17,907 bases of DNA from VGPI01 sp964482845 (lineage in GTDB: Bacteria; Cloacimonadota; Cloacimonadia; Cloacimonadales; Cloacimonadaceae): positions 1 through 17,907 of the forward strand of contig CAYZZE010000046.1 of the NCBI GenBank assembly GCA_964482845.1, read 5' to 3'. Of this stretch, positions 7,965 to 15,981 are shown piece after piece. Below the pieces are notes generated by a model. The model was not told the DNA's origin and did no database searches. It was given only the letters and a program-made list of their open reading frames with translations. Made by a program: the position numbers and the translations under genes. Numbering within the stretch: the first letter of the stretch is position 1; every line of letters starts with the position of its first letter.

Positions 7965-7989
7965 TACTAAGGTTATCAAGCAAGGAGGG
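7955..7989. repeat. Tandem 11-bp repeat (actaaggttat) with tail, copy 2
   Basis: Two full 11-mers and a preceding partial unit are followed by caagcaaggaggg. It matches the window start over 33 of 35 bases in the same orientation. Together the two copies bracket about 7.95 kb that contains the leftward operon, the nitroreductase and the tRNA pair. Confidence 0.8.
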
Positions 7990-8140
7990 AGTAAGGAAAC
8001 GAGAAACATTCCTAGCTTTTTGATGCAACTCTTTTATGCTGGTATTTGATGTAACTTTCTGATGCAGGGATACCGCTCTCTTTATACCCTGTCTAACAAG
8101 GTATCTGGTTTTTTCTGTCCTTGTGGAGCTTGTTTTGTGT

Positions 8141-8158
8141 CGCCCCTACGGGGCTTTG
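8141..8158. repeat. REP-like GC palindrome, copy 1
   Basis: An 18-base sequence with a GCCCC-TAC-GGGGC hairpin, followed by TTTG. It is exactly repeated at 8223-8240, 82 bases away. Confidence 0.7.
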
Positions 8159-8222
8159 TGATATTCTGGTCTTTCCGGGTACAGGGGTTCCGCTCCGCTC
8201 CACACCCTGCCTAATAGGGTAG

Positions 8223-8248
8223 CGCCCCTACGGGGCTTTGGTTTTTTT
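8223..8248 (+). terminator. REP-like GC palindrome copy 2 with T-run (terminator-like)
   Basis: The stem GCCCC/GGGGC (8224-8236, loop TAC) is followed by TTTGG and seven Ts (8242-8248), which has the shape of a weak intrinsic terminator on the plus strand. The first 18 bases duplicate 8141-8158, so the hairpin may simply be a repeat element. No gene reads into it except a possible transcript from the sigma-54-like site. Confidence 0.35.
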
Positions 8249-8296
8249 CTGTCCTTGTTTTACAGAGTTCACAATGTAATGCCATAATTCAAGGTA

Positions 8297-8320
8297 ATTG
8301 CATCGGCACATCGATGCAAT
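8297..8320. repeat. 9-bp perfect hairpin
   Basis: ATTGCATCG and CGATGCAAT are exact reverse complements around a six-base loop (8306-8311). The arms contain GATGCA, a word recurring nearby at 8021, 8060 and 8342. The role is unknown. Confidence 0.5.
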
Positions 8321-8392
8321 AGTTTCGTTTTTAACCCAAATGATGCAGTTGTAGATCAATAAAATACCGGAACACTTTATGGACAATAATTT

Positions 8393-8716
8393 CTATAAGC
8401 TTTCAAGAGATAGAACTGGATAAGTTTCTACTGCAGGCAGTTGAAGAATGATTTCATAACTAAATGATGTAATGATAGTTATGACATAACTTATTCCATC
8501 TACTGCATCATTTGGGTTTAATTCTGCAAACACGTCTGCCATATCAGCCATCATTTGCTTAATTGAAGTGAAGACACGATTATGGATGTAGTCTGTTTTC
8601 ATATATTTCCATAATCGTTCAATAGGATAATACCAAGGATACAGCACAGTAGCGTGAGATTTTTGGAACAGTCTCTTAGTAAGCATCACCGGGAAATGTG
8701 ATGTTTCGCTTGACAT
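8393..8716 (-). pseudogene. IS630-family transposase, C-terminal remnant
   Basis: The frame encodes 107 residues. Residues about 26-66 resemble the end of an IS630-type DDE transposase: YYPIERLWKYMK carries the catalytic glutamate (family form NPIERLWK), followed by HNRVFTSIKQMMADM. Upstream residues and the last about 40 residues do not resemble the family. The domain's first two catalytic aspartates and the N-terminal HTH are missing. It is a truncated relic and cannot be active. No intact copy or clear pair of terminal inverted repeats is visible. Its 5' edge overlaps the predicted promoter of the downstream regulator gene. Confidence 0.7.
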
Positions 8717-8737
8717 ATTGTCACCTTGTTTTACAGT
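8710..8737 (+). promoter_or_regulatory. Candidate sigma-70 promoter of the regulator operon
   Basis: TTGACA at 8710-8715, 16 bases, then TACAGT at 8732-8737. The predicted start is near 8744, giving a leader of about 40 bases. The -35 box overlaps the start of the transposase remnant, and the -10 overlaps the 13-base direct repeat (8724-8736). The -10 matches the consensus at only four of six positions. Confidence 0.45.
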
Positions 8738-8782
8738 GTCAACCTAAAAGACATATCCGGCTGAATAGAAGATGAGGTATGT

Positions 8783-11700
8783 ATGCCCGAGAAGTTGTCA
8801 CAGATAATACATAGTTTTATGACGCAGAGATTTGCGCTGTCTGGCCTAACGGCAAAACTTAAGGATTCATCGCGCAGTCACCTGATCGAGATCACGGGCA
8901 AATCCGGTAGTGGCAAGTCCTATTTGATCGATCCCATTATCAATGCCATCAAGGACACTTACAGTCGGATCAATTACTTTAGCCCACATCCGATGTGCTT
9001 CGACCAGATGGGCGAGATCGTCAGGATGCTGACGGATATTGACGATGAGGAATTGACCACCCTGCTGGTGGAGCACTCACGCCGTTTCCGCACTGGCAAG
9101 AAGTATGACCTGTATTACTATCTCTCGGAGCAACTCCTGCGCCGGGAACTGTTGCAGCCGCAACTGCTGATCATGGACGATTGTGATGTCCTCGATCTAT
9201 TCACGCGTGATTTAATCCAATACCTCGTCCAACACACCGAAGATTCCGGCATCCAGGTAGTTGTTTTCACCCAGGAGCGGCTGTTTCCCTTCTCCGAGGT
9301 GCACAAGATCCCGGTGCTCAGCACGGACGATATCCAAAGTTTGTTATCGCTCATCTTACCTAACGGCGATTTGGGATATATCACGGAAAGCGAGATCCTG
9401 CACAAGATCAGCAGCGGGAACCTGATGATCCTGGAAAAGATCCTGTCCCAAATGCTTACTCAATATCAGGAAGATCTCTTTAATCTCTCTGATTTCCTGG
9501 ACAAGACCTATGACGCTGATGAGATCTATTGGCAGGAATTGGTAGACCTGAATCCGGAACAGAAGAAGATGCTGCTGGCGATCTTTGTGCTGGGCAAATA
9601 TGTATCTGCCGAATTGCTGCAATCCCTGGTGGATATCGATCACTATAAGGACAACCTGAAAACGCTGACCGATAAACGACTGATCGGATGCAAAGAAGGC
9701 AAATGCCACGTCCAGAAAAAAAACGCTTTCCAAAACTGGTTACAACGCAATCCGGGGATAATGGACAACGGATTTGTCGAGGCGATGGACGGCATCCTCA
9801 AGCAAAATGGCCTCTATCCCCAGGTGCGGGTGAATCTCCAGATGCTGAACAACCGCTATGACAAACGGCTCTTTGACTTGGTCGAGCAAAACCTGTATAT
9901 GATGTCCGATAATGAGAATCTGCTCAAGATCCATAACTACATCCTCAAGCGTCAGAAGCGTAATGATCAGCGCTTGCAGATCCTACAGAAGATCGGGATA
10001 TCCCATTCCGAACTCAACCAAAAGGACGAGGCGATCGAATATTTCCGCCAATGCCTGCACCTGTGTTCGGATGGCAAACTCCCTGCTGAACAGATCATTT
10101 TCCACCTGGCTTCCAATCTCTTTGCCGTCAATTCTTCCAGTTTTGCGCTCGAAATCATCAAGAAATACAGCCCCGATACGATCGATCCCTATTGGAAAGC
10201 GAGGATCCTGTTGCTCAAAGCGGACATTCTGACGGAATCAGAGATGTTCAATGATGCAAACGAAGCGCTGGAGAGCGTGCTTAAAGTCATGAACCAGATC
10301 GCAGACAATAGCAAACGCTATCTAATCCAGGCAGAAGCCAAAAAAACCAGAGGCAAGATCCATTACTATACAAATGAATGGGATCAGGCGGAGCAAGCAT
10401 TTAAGGATGCGGAAAGTATGTATAATCTGGCGGAGGATTTCAACGGACTGGCAGCGATTAACAATAACCTCGGCGTCCTGAGTATGTTTCAGGGAGAGTG
10501 GGAGGTCAGCGAGCAGTTTTTCCTGAAGAGTTTAGCGCTGGAAAAGGAAAACTATAACCTGAACGGCATCTCCGTCTGTTACAACAACCTCGGCGGACTG
10601 ATGGACGACAAGGGCGATCAGGAGCGATCCATGTATTACCTGGAAGAAGCTCTCAAGATCCAAAAACTGCTCAGCGATCCGTACAACATCACCAATATCT
10701 ACAACAATATCGGTGTTACCCTGATGGATCATAACCAATACGAACGCGCTGAGGATACCCTGCTCAAATCCCTGGAGACGGCAGTCAATTTTGGCTTTTT
10801 CCGCAATACCGTGGCGTCGCTGAACAACCTGGGTGCGCTGTTTTTCAAGAAAGGCGATTGGACAAAATCCATCGAATATTATGAGCAGGCAATAAAGCGG
10901 TCGGAAGAAAATAACTTCGCCGAGGGGCTTCTGCGTTCTTACAACAACTTGGGCGAGGTCTATGAAAAGCAGAACGACCTCAATCTGGCTTACAATCTTT
11001 ATTTCAAGGGCTTAGAATTGCTGCCCACGGTCAGTGATGAATATATCCGAGCAGAACTATATGGCAATCTGGGAAGCGTACTCACCAAACTACACAATTT
11101 CAAAGAGGCATATCCCTATCTGATGGAGAGTTTTGACTTTTTCAAGTCGCTCAATGCCCGCGATAAAATCATCGAGGGCTGCCACAAACAGGCATATTTC
11201 TTTATCCTCACCCGTAATTTTGAAAGTGCGGATTACTATCTGGCTTATGCAGAAAAAAAAGCAGGCGAGATAAATAACCAGTTCGATATCGGTAAGACCG
11301 CATACCTGAGGGCTTTGCTGGAAAGAAAAAACCTGGATTCTGCCAAGACCAATCTGAACAGAGCCATCCAGTGCTTTATCGAGACCGATAACAACTATGA
11401 ACTCTCGCTGGCAAATTATGAACTGGCGGCAGTGCTGTTTGATCTCAAGGATTGGGAACAGGCATTGCAAATTTTGAAAAACAACAAGAAGATCATCCGT
11501 CAGTACGGTTCGATCAAACTGCTCGAAAAAAACGATATGCTGATGCAGAATATTGCCCGGGAATATTCCAGCCAACTCAAAGAAAGCAAGTTTGAAGAAG
11601 ACCTGCTCAACCAGTTCTATGAGATCACCCAAAAACTCAATACTATCAGCGATCTGGATTCGTTGTTGGAAGAGTCATTGGCATCATTGATCGATATTTC

Positions 11701-13066
11701 CGATGCCGATGGCGGGATGCTCTGCCTCCATCACAATCCGGCCATGCCCGCTTCGTGGGATTATAAGGTGTTCGACAAGTTCCATCACGAGGACAAGGAT
11801 TATCCCACCCTGCTCGATCTATGCACCAATTGCTATGAATCCGGACAGATCCAAAATCACAAACAACCGCATTTCGCACCCAAATATAATAACATCCTTA
11901 CCCTCCCTTTGGTCATAAGAAAGAAAGCACAAGGCGTGGTCTTACTCTTCTGCAGCAGCGGCACCCAGTATTTTTCCGAACGGATGGTCAATCTATTGAG
12001 CGCTTTGTCCAATCAGGTCATCGTTATCATCGAAAATCTCCGTTCCGCCAGTTTGGAACAATCCCACGCGATCATCCGTGAACAACTCGTCGCCGATAAT
12101 CTCTATTCCGACATCATCGGCAAAAGTCCCGAAATGCTCAAGATCTTTGCCCTGATCGAAAAGGTAAAGGATACTCCCACGTCGATCCTTTTGGAAGGTC
12201 CCAGCGGCACGGGTAAAGAATTGATCGCACGCGCTTTACATTACAGCAGCAATAGACGGAACAAGGCATTCGTTGCCCAATACTGCGGAGCGCTTCCAGA
12301 ATCGCTATTGGAGAGCGAACTTTTCGGTCATGTCAAGGGCTCTTTCACCGGTGCGGCCTATGACAAGAAAGGGCTGTTTGAGATCGCCGACGGCGGCACC
12401 TTCTTCCTTGATGAGATAGCGGATATCAGCTTATCCACCCAAGCAAAACTGCTTCGTTTTCTGCAGGAGGGCGAGATCAAACGCGTGGGCGCTACCAAGG
12501 TGGAAAAGGTAAATGTCCGCGTGATCTGTGCCACCAATGTCCCTCTGATCGATCGTGTCAAGCGTGGTGACTTCCGCCTGGATCTTTACTATCGGCTCAA
12601 TGTCATCCGCATACTGATGCCCGCCCTCAAAGACCGTCCCGGTGATATTCCTCTACTTGCCATCCACTTCCTGGATAAGTATAACAAGCGCGTGAATAAA
12701 AACGTCTCCGGCATCACCGACGAAGCGATGAAATGCCTGGAGCGGTATGAATGGCCGGGAAATGTGCGTCAATTGGAAAATGAGATCGAGCGCGCCGTGA
12801 CCCTGGCAGATGACAATGCCTTTATCCAAGCGACCGATTTTACTGAGGAGGTCTATCACTTTGCCGAAAACGTCCGCACCGTAAAACTGCTCAAGAAACC
12901 CAAATCGATGAAAGATGCTATCGAGGAACTGGAGCGCAAGATGATCCACGATACGATGCTGCGTTTTGACTGGAACCAGACGCAAGCGGCAAAGGAACTG
13001 GGGCTTTCGCGGCAAGGCCTGATCAAAAAGCTCAATCGCTATAACCTCGACCGCAGGGATGACTAA
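8783..13066 (+). CDS. Large sigma-54-dependent activator with STAND-like ATPase, TPR array, GAF, AAA+ and Fis-type HTH
   Basis: This 1427-residue cytoplasmic regulator has two P-loop modules. The first (about 15-330) has Walker A GKSGSGKS (39-46) and Walker B LLIMDD (128-133), resembling STAND/MalT-like signalling ATPases. A helical TPR solenoid follows (about 390-930). Its core carries NNLG-type motifs at 561, 601, 641, 681, 721 and 761, an exact 40-residue period. A GAF domain covers about 950-1090. The sigma-54 AAA+ domain (1110-1340) has Walker A GPSGTGKE (1139-1146), GSFTGA (1186-1191, a common variant of GAFTGA), Walker B FFLDE, and arginines in FRLDLYYRL. A Fis-type HTH occupies about 1398-1422. 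There is no receiver, so control is probably by ligand or protein binding to the ATPase, TPR or GAF parts. Targets are unknown. The ATG follows a GATGAGG ribosome binding site by five bases. It is the first gene of the rightward operon. Confidence 0.93.
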   Translation: MPEKLSQIIHSFMTQRFALSGLTAKLKDSSRSHLIEITGKSGSGKSYLIDPIINAIKDTYSRINYFSPHPMCFDQMGEIVRMLTDIDDEELTTLLVEHSRRFRTGKKYDLYYYLSEQLLRRELLQPQLLIMDDCDVLDLFTRDLIQYLVQHTEDSGIQVVVFTQERLFPFSEVHKIPVLSTDDIQSLLSLILPNGDLGYITESEILHKISSGNLMILEKILSQMLTQYQEDLFNLSDFLDKTYDADEIYWQELVDLNPEQKKMLLAIFVLGKYVSAELLQSLVDIDHYKDNLKTLTDKRLIGCKEGKCHVQKKNAFQNWLQRNPGIMDNGFVEAMDGILKQNGLYPQVRVNLQMLNNRYDKRLFDLVEQNLYMMSDNENLLKIHNYILKRQKRNDQRLQILQKIGISHSELNQKDEAIEYFRQCLHLCSDGKLPAEQIIFHLASNLFAVNSSSFALEIIKKYSPDTIDPYWKARILLLKADILTESEMFNDANEALESVLKVMNQIADNSKRYLIQAEAKKTRGKIHYYTNEWDQAEQAFKDAESMYNLAEDFNGLAAINNNLGVLSMFQGEWEVSEQFFLKSLALEKENYNLNGISVCYNNLGGLMDDKGDQERSMYYLEEALKIQKLLSDPYNITNIYNNIGVTLMDHNQYERAEDTLLKSLETAVNFGFFRNTVASLNNLGALFFKKGDWTKSIEYYEQAIKRSEENNFAEGLLRSYNNLGEVYEKQNDLNLAYNLYFKGLELLPTVSDEYIRAELYGNLGSVLTKLHNFKEAYPYLMESFDFFKSLNARDKIIEGCHKQAYFFILTRNFESADYYLAYAEKKAGEINNQFDIGKTAYLRALLERKNLDSAKTNLNRAIQCFIETDNNYELSLANYELAAVLFDLKDWEQALQILKNNKKIIRQYGSIKLLEKNDMLMQNIAREYSSQLKESKFEEDLLNQFYEITQKLNTISDLDSLLEESLASLIDISDADGGMLCLHHNPAMPASWDYKVFDKFHHEDKDYPTLLDLCTNCYESGQIQNHKQPHFAPKYNNILTLPLVIRKKAQGVVLLFCSSGTQYFSERMVNLLSALSNQVIVIIENLRSASLEQSHAIIREQLVADNLYSDIIGKSPEMLKIFALIEKVKDTPTSILLEGPSGTGKELIARALHYSSNRRNKAFVAQYCGALPESLLESELFGHVKGSFTGAAYDKKGLFEIADGGTFFLDEIADISLSTQAKLLRFLQEGEIKRVGATKVEKVNVRVICATNVPLIDRVKRGDFRLDLYYRLNVIRILMPALKDRPGDIPLLAIHFLDKYNKRVNKNVSGITDEAMKCLERYEWPGNVRQLENEIERAVTLADDNAFIQATDFTEEVYHFAENVRTVKLLKKPKSMKDAIEELERKMIHDTMLRFDWNQTQAAKELGLSRQGLIKKLNRYNLDRRDD

Positions 13067-13067
13067 T

Positions 13068-15953
13068 TTGAGCGATAGATCTGTAGGGCAATCCGGTCAT
13101 CTGGATATCCCATCCATCCTGGAAGGAGTGGAATTCGTCGCCATCGATCTGGAAACCACTGGCTTGGATAGCAAAAAAGACGAGATAATCGAGATCGCTG
13201 CCGTCCGGTTTGTCAATGGTCAGGTGAAAGGGCGGTTCAATACCTTCGTCAAACCCCGGGGTTCACTGCCCAAATACATCGAGATCCTCACCCATATCAC
13301 TGCCCATGATCTCAAAAATGCACCCCGGGTCGGCGAGGCATTGGAAGATTTCCTCCCATTTGTCGAAGGTGCCGTGCTGGTTGGCCACAACATCCCCTTT
13401 GACCTGGACTTCTTGAATGCTAATCTCATCCGTTGCGACAAACTGCATCTCCCCAATCCTTGGTGGGATACCAGCGACCTGGCAAGAATCTATCTGCCTT
13501 TTACCTTTGACCACAAACTCAGCACCATGACCGACCACTTTGCCATTCCCCTGGTCAATGCCCACCGTGCCATTGACGATGCCGAGGCCACCGGGCACCT
13601 GATGTGCCGATTGATCGAATATGTGGTAAAGCACTTCCCGCTAATGCTCAATGCCCGCATCCTGGATATCTTCCGCCAAGCAAAACGGGATGGAGCCCTT
13701 GATCAAGCATTGCGCATTATAACTGAGCATCAGCGCAAGTTCTCCCTCGTGGGTATCAAGAGCGATATGCTGCCTCCCCACGATTCAAACGTGATCGAAC
13801 ACAAGACCCCCGAACCCGATCATTCCACGATCGACCACATCTTCGGCACGGATGGCTGCTTTGACCGCAAGTTTGACAAGTATGAGACCCGCCTCGGACA
13901 GATCGAGATGTCAATCAGAACCGAAGCCGCTTTTTTGAAAAATGAGATACTGGTGGTGGAAGCAGGAACCGGCGTGGGCAAGTCATTTGCCTATCTTGTC
14001 CCCGCCATGCGCTTTACGAATCACTCCAGAAAAAAGATCATTGTCTCCACCAATACCAAAAACCTCCAGGAACAACTCTTTTACAAAGATCTTCCCCAGT
14101 TAAAAGAGATCTTTGCGATGCCCTTCAAAGCAGTTTTGGTAAAAGGTAGGGAAAATTATATCTGTGAACGGCGTTGGCAGGAAGTGATGCATGAGCAGCT
14201 GCGCGGACTGACCACCTATGAAGCCGAAGCACTGCTCTATCTCATCATTTGGAAGCAACTTACTGCCACAGGTGATATCTCCGAAAACACTTCTTTTGAT
14301 ACCAGGCGCTTTAGTATCGTATGGCGCAGATTGTTCTCAGATCGCTATATGTGCCTCAATCGCAAGTGTGCCCATTTCAACCATTGTTACGTCATGACCC
14401 TGCGCAAACATACCGAAAACGCATCGCTCGTCGTCACCAACCATTCGCTATTGCTCTCCGACCTCAAATCGGAAAACGCAACATTGGGAAACTATGAACA
14501 TCTCATTGTCGATGAAGCACATAACCTCACCCATTCCGCCTCCCGTCTCTTGGGCTTTGATCTCGGATACGCCGATCTGACCAATCTATACAACCAGTTG
14601 TGCTATTCACACAAACACAAACACAGCGGATTCATCAAACAACTGATGACTACGATCGACAAAAGCATGGTCACCGCCTCGGTCAAAGAACACATATCCT
14701 TGCTTACCAAGAGCATCGAAAAACTGGTGGAAGATCTGCGCAAACCCACTCTTGACCTGTTTTCCATCGCTTATGCGATGTGCGAACAGGGCGGATCATT
14801 CGGTAAGATGCGGATCAAGAGCATCGCCCAGGGAGCGGATGAACTCCAGGACCTGCTCAAAGTGATCATCCTGAAGTTCAAGGATATGCTCAAAGATCTG
14901 ACCGCACTATCCAACGTCATGAATTCCCAGAATAGTAAACTCATAGCCCAATACGATATCCTTACCGAGGGCTCGGAGGGCTTTGTCCTGCGTGCCAAGG
15001 ATATGGAGGGAATGCTCCTCACCCTGCTCGATCCCGATCTGGAAAACTATGCCCTGTGGATCGAAAACAATCCCAACCCGGAACGCAACATCCCCGCCTC
15101 CTCTCTGTGCTATGCTCCGATCGAGGTCAATAACCACCTCAAAAAACTACTTTACGACCGTGTCCCCACTATCGTTTTTACCTCTGCCACCCTTGCCCTG
15201 CGTGGTTCATTCAAATACTTCCTGGCTCAGAGCGGGTTAAACCTGGTCACCGATCGCCAGGTGGTCGAAGTTATCGCTGAATCACCCTTTGATTTTGACC
15301 GTCAGTCACGCTTGGTCGTGGCAAGCTATCTCCCCCAGCAACAGGACAAGTTTTTCCTCAATCAAGCGCTCAGCAGCATCCAACAGGTGTTGACCGCCAC
15401 CAACGTCGGAACCATGGCACTTTTTACTTCTTACAAAGACCTCAATGCTGCTTTTGATTTTTTAGCGGACTCCATGCATCAAAACCAGCGTCCCTTGCTG
15501 GCACAGGGAAAAGGCAGTGGAAGAAGCGCTATCCTCAAGGAATTCAAGCGCCTCGGCAATGCCGTTCTTCTCGGCACTAATTCTTTCTGGGAAGGGATCG
15601 ACGTCCAGGGCGAATCACTGTCTCTGCTCATCCTTTTCAGACTACCCTTCCAAGTTCCATCCGAACCCGTCGTGGAAGCATACATCGACAAATTGGATCG
15701 GGAAAATCACGATTCCTTCATGCATTTTATACTGCCCAATGCCCTGCTCAAACTCCGTCAGGGCTTTGGTCGCCTCATCCGCAGCAAGACCGACACCGGT
15801 ATCGTCCTCATCATGGATTCACGCGTAAGCACTAAGAACTATGGCACCTACTTCAAACAAGTCCTGCCCACCAAATGTATCGAACTCAAAGATGAGTATC
15901 AGCTCCTCTCGGAGATCACGAACTTCTTTAAGCGCAACCCAAGTCCTAATTAA
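13068..15953 (+). CDS. dinG: DinG-type ATP-dependent helicase with N-terminal DEDDh 3'-5' exonuclease
   Basis: The protein has about 961 residues. Positions here count from the upstream ATG at 13059. The exonuclease domain (about 22-190) has DLETTG (D30, E32), D115 and HRAIDDA (H169, D174). The XPD-like superfamily 2 helicase has Walker A GTGVGKS (303-309), DEAH (485-488), motif V SFWEGIDVQG and motif VI QGFGRLIR (901-908). Cysteines 369, 432, 437 and 443 form the iron-sulfur cluster pattern (C-x4-C-x5-C after the first). Everything needed for both activities is present, as in the Bacillus-type exonuclease-DinG fusion. The likely role is unwinding and trimming DNA or R-loop structures in repair. 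The TTG at 13068 is preferred because AGGGA lies eight bases before it. The ATG at 13059 lacks room for a binding site and would overlap the previous gene by eight bases. Either way it is coupled to the regulator. Confidence 0.94.
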   Translation: MSDRSVGQSGHLDIPSILEGVEFVAIDLETTGLDSKKDEIIEIAAVRFVNGQVKGRFNTFVKPRGSLPKYIEILTHITAHDLKNAPRVGEALEDFLPFVEGAVLVGHNIPFDLDFLNANLIRCDKLHLPNPWWDTSDLARIYLPFTFDHKLSTMTDHFAIPLVNAHRAIDDAEATGHLMCRLIEYVVKHFPLMLNARILDIFRQAKRDGALDQALRIITEHQRKFSLVGIKSDMLPPHDSNVIEHKTPEPDHSTIDHIFGTDGCFDRKFDKYETRLGQIEMSIRTEAAFLKNEILVVEAGTGVGKSFAYLVPAMRFTNHSRKKIIVSTNTKNLQEQLFYKDLPQLKEIFAMPFKAVLVKGRENYICERRWQEVMHEQLRGLTTYEAEALLYLIIWKQLTATGDISENTSFDTRRFSIVWRRLFSDRYMCLNRKCAHFNHCYVMTLRKHTENASLVVTNHSLLLSDLKSENATLGNYEHLIVDEAHNLTHSASRLLGFDLGYADLTNLYNQLCYSHKHKHSGFIKQLMTTIDKSMVTASVKEHISLLTKSIEKLVEDLRKPTLDLFSIAYAMCEQGGSFGKMRIKSIAQGADELQDLLKVIILKFKDMLKDLTALSNVMNSQNSKLIAQYDILTEGSEGFVLRAKDMEGMLLTLLDPDLENYALWIENNPNPERNIPASSLCYAPIEVNNHLKKLLYDRVPTIVFTSATLALRGSFKYFLAQSGLNLVTDRQVVEVIAESPFDFDRQSRLVVASYLPQQQDKFFLNQALSSIQQVLTATNVGTMALFTSYKDLNAAFDFLADSMHQNQRPLLAQGKGSGRSAILKEFKRLGNAVLLGTNSFWEGIDVQGESLSLLILFRLPFQVPSEPVVEAYIDKLDRENHDSFMHFILPNALLKLRQGFGRLIRSKTDTGIVLIMDSRVSTKNYGTYFKQVLPTKCIELKDEYQLLSEITNFFKRNPSPN

Positions 15954-15981
15954 AATGGAGAGTTGAGGATGGAGACCTGAT

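Larger units (their letters stand above)
7545..8392. other. Gene-free intergenic region rich in repeats
   Basis: No credible ORF is present on either strand. In order it holds: a minus-strand TTGACA box (7584-7589) upstream of the tRNAs; a 36-base element shared with the window's right end (7701-7736); a sigma-54 promoter-like site (7809-7824); a perfect 20-bp inverted repeat and 11-mer array (7921-7989); GATG(C/T)A-rich repeats (8018-8070); GC palindromes (8141-8158 and 8223-8240); a 9-bp hairpin (8297-8320); and a 17-base inverted copy of transposase-coding sequence (8333-8349). Confidence 0.7.

Noticed and set aside
7921..7989. CRISPR-like array
   Set aside because: The repeat units are 11 bases and abut without spacers, and no cas gene is present.
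11090..11632. Open frame of 180 codons on the minus strand
   Set aside because: It lies opposite the TPR/GAF part of the regulator. Its hydrophobic look comes from the complement of helix codons, and no start signal is visible.
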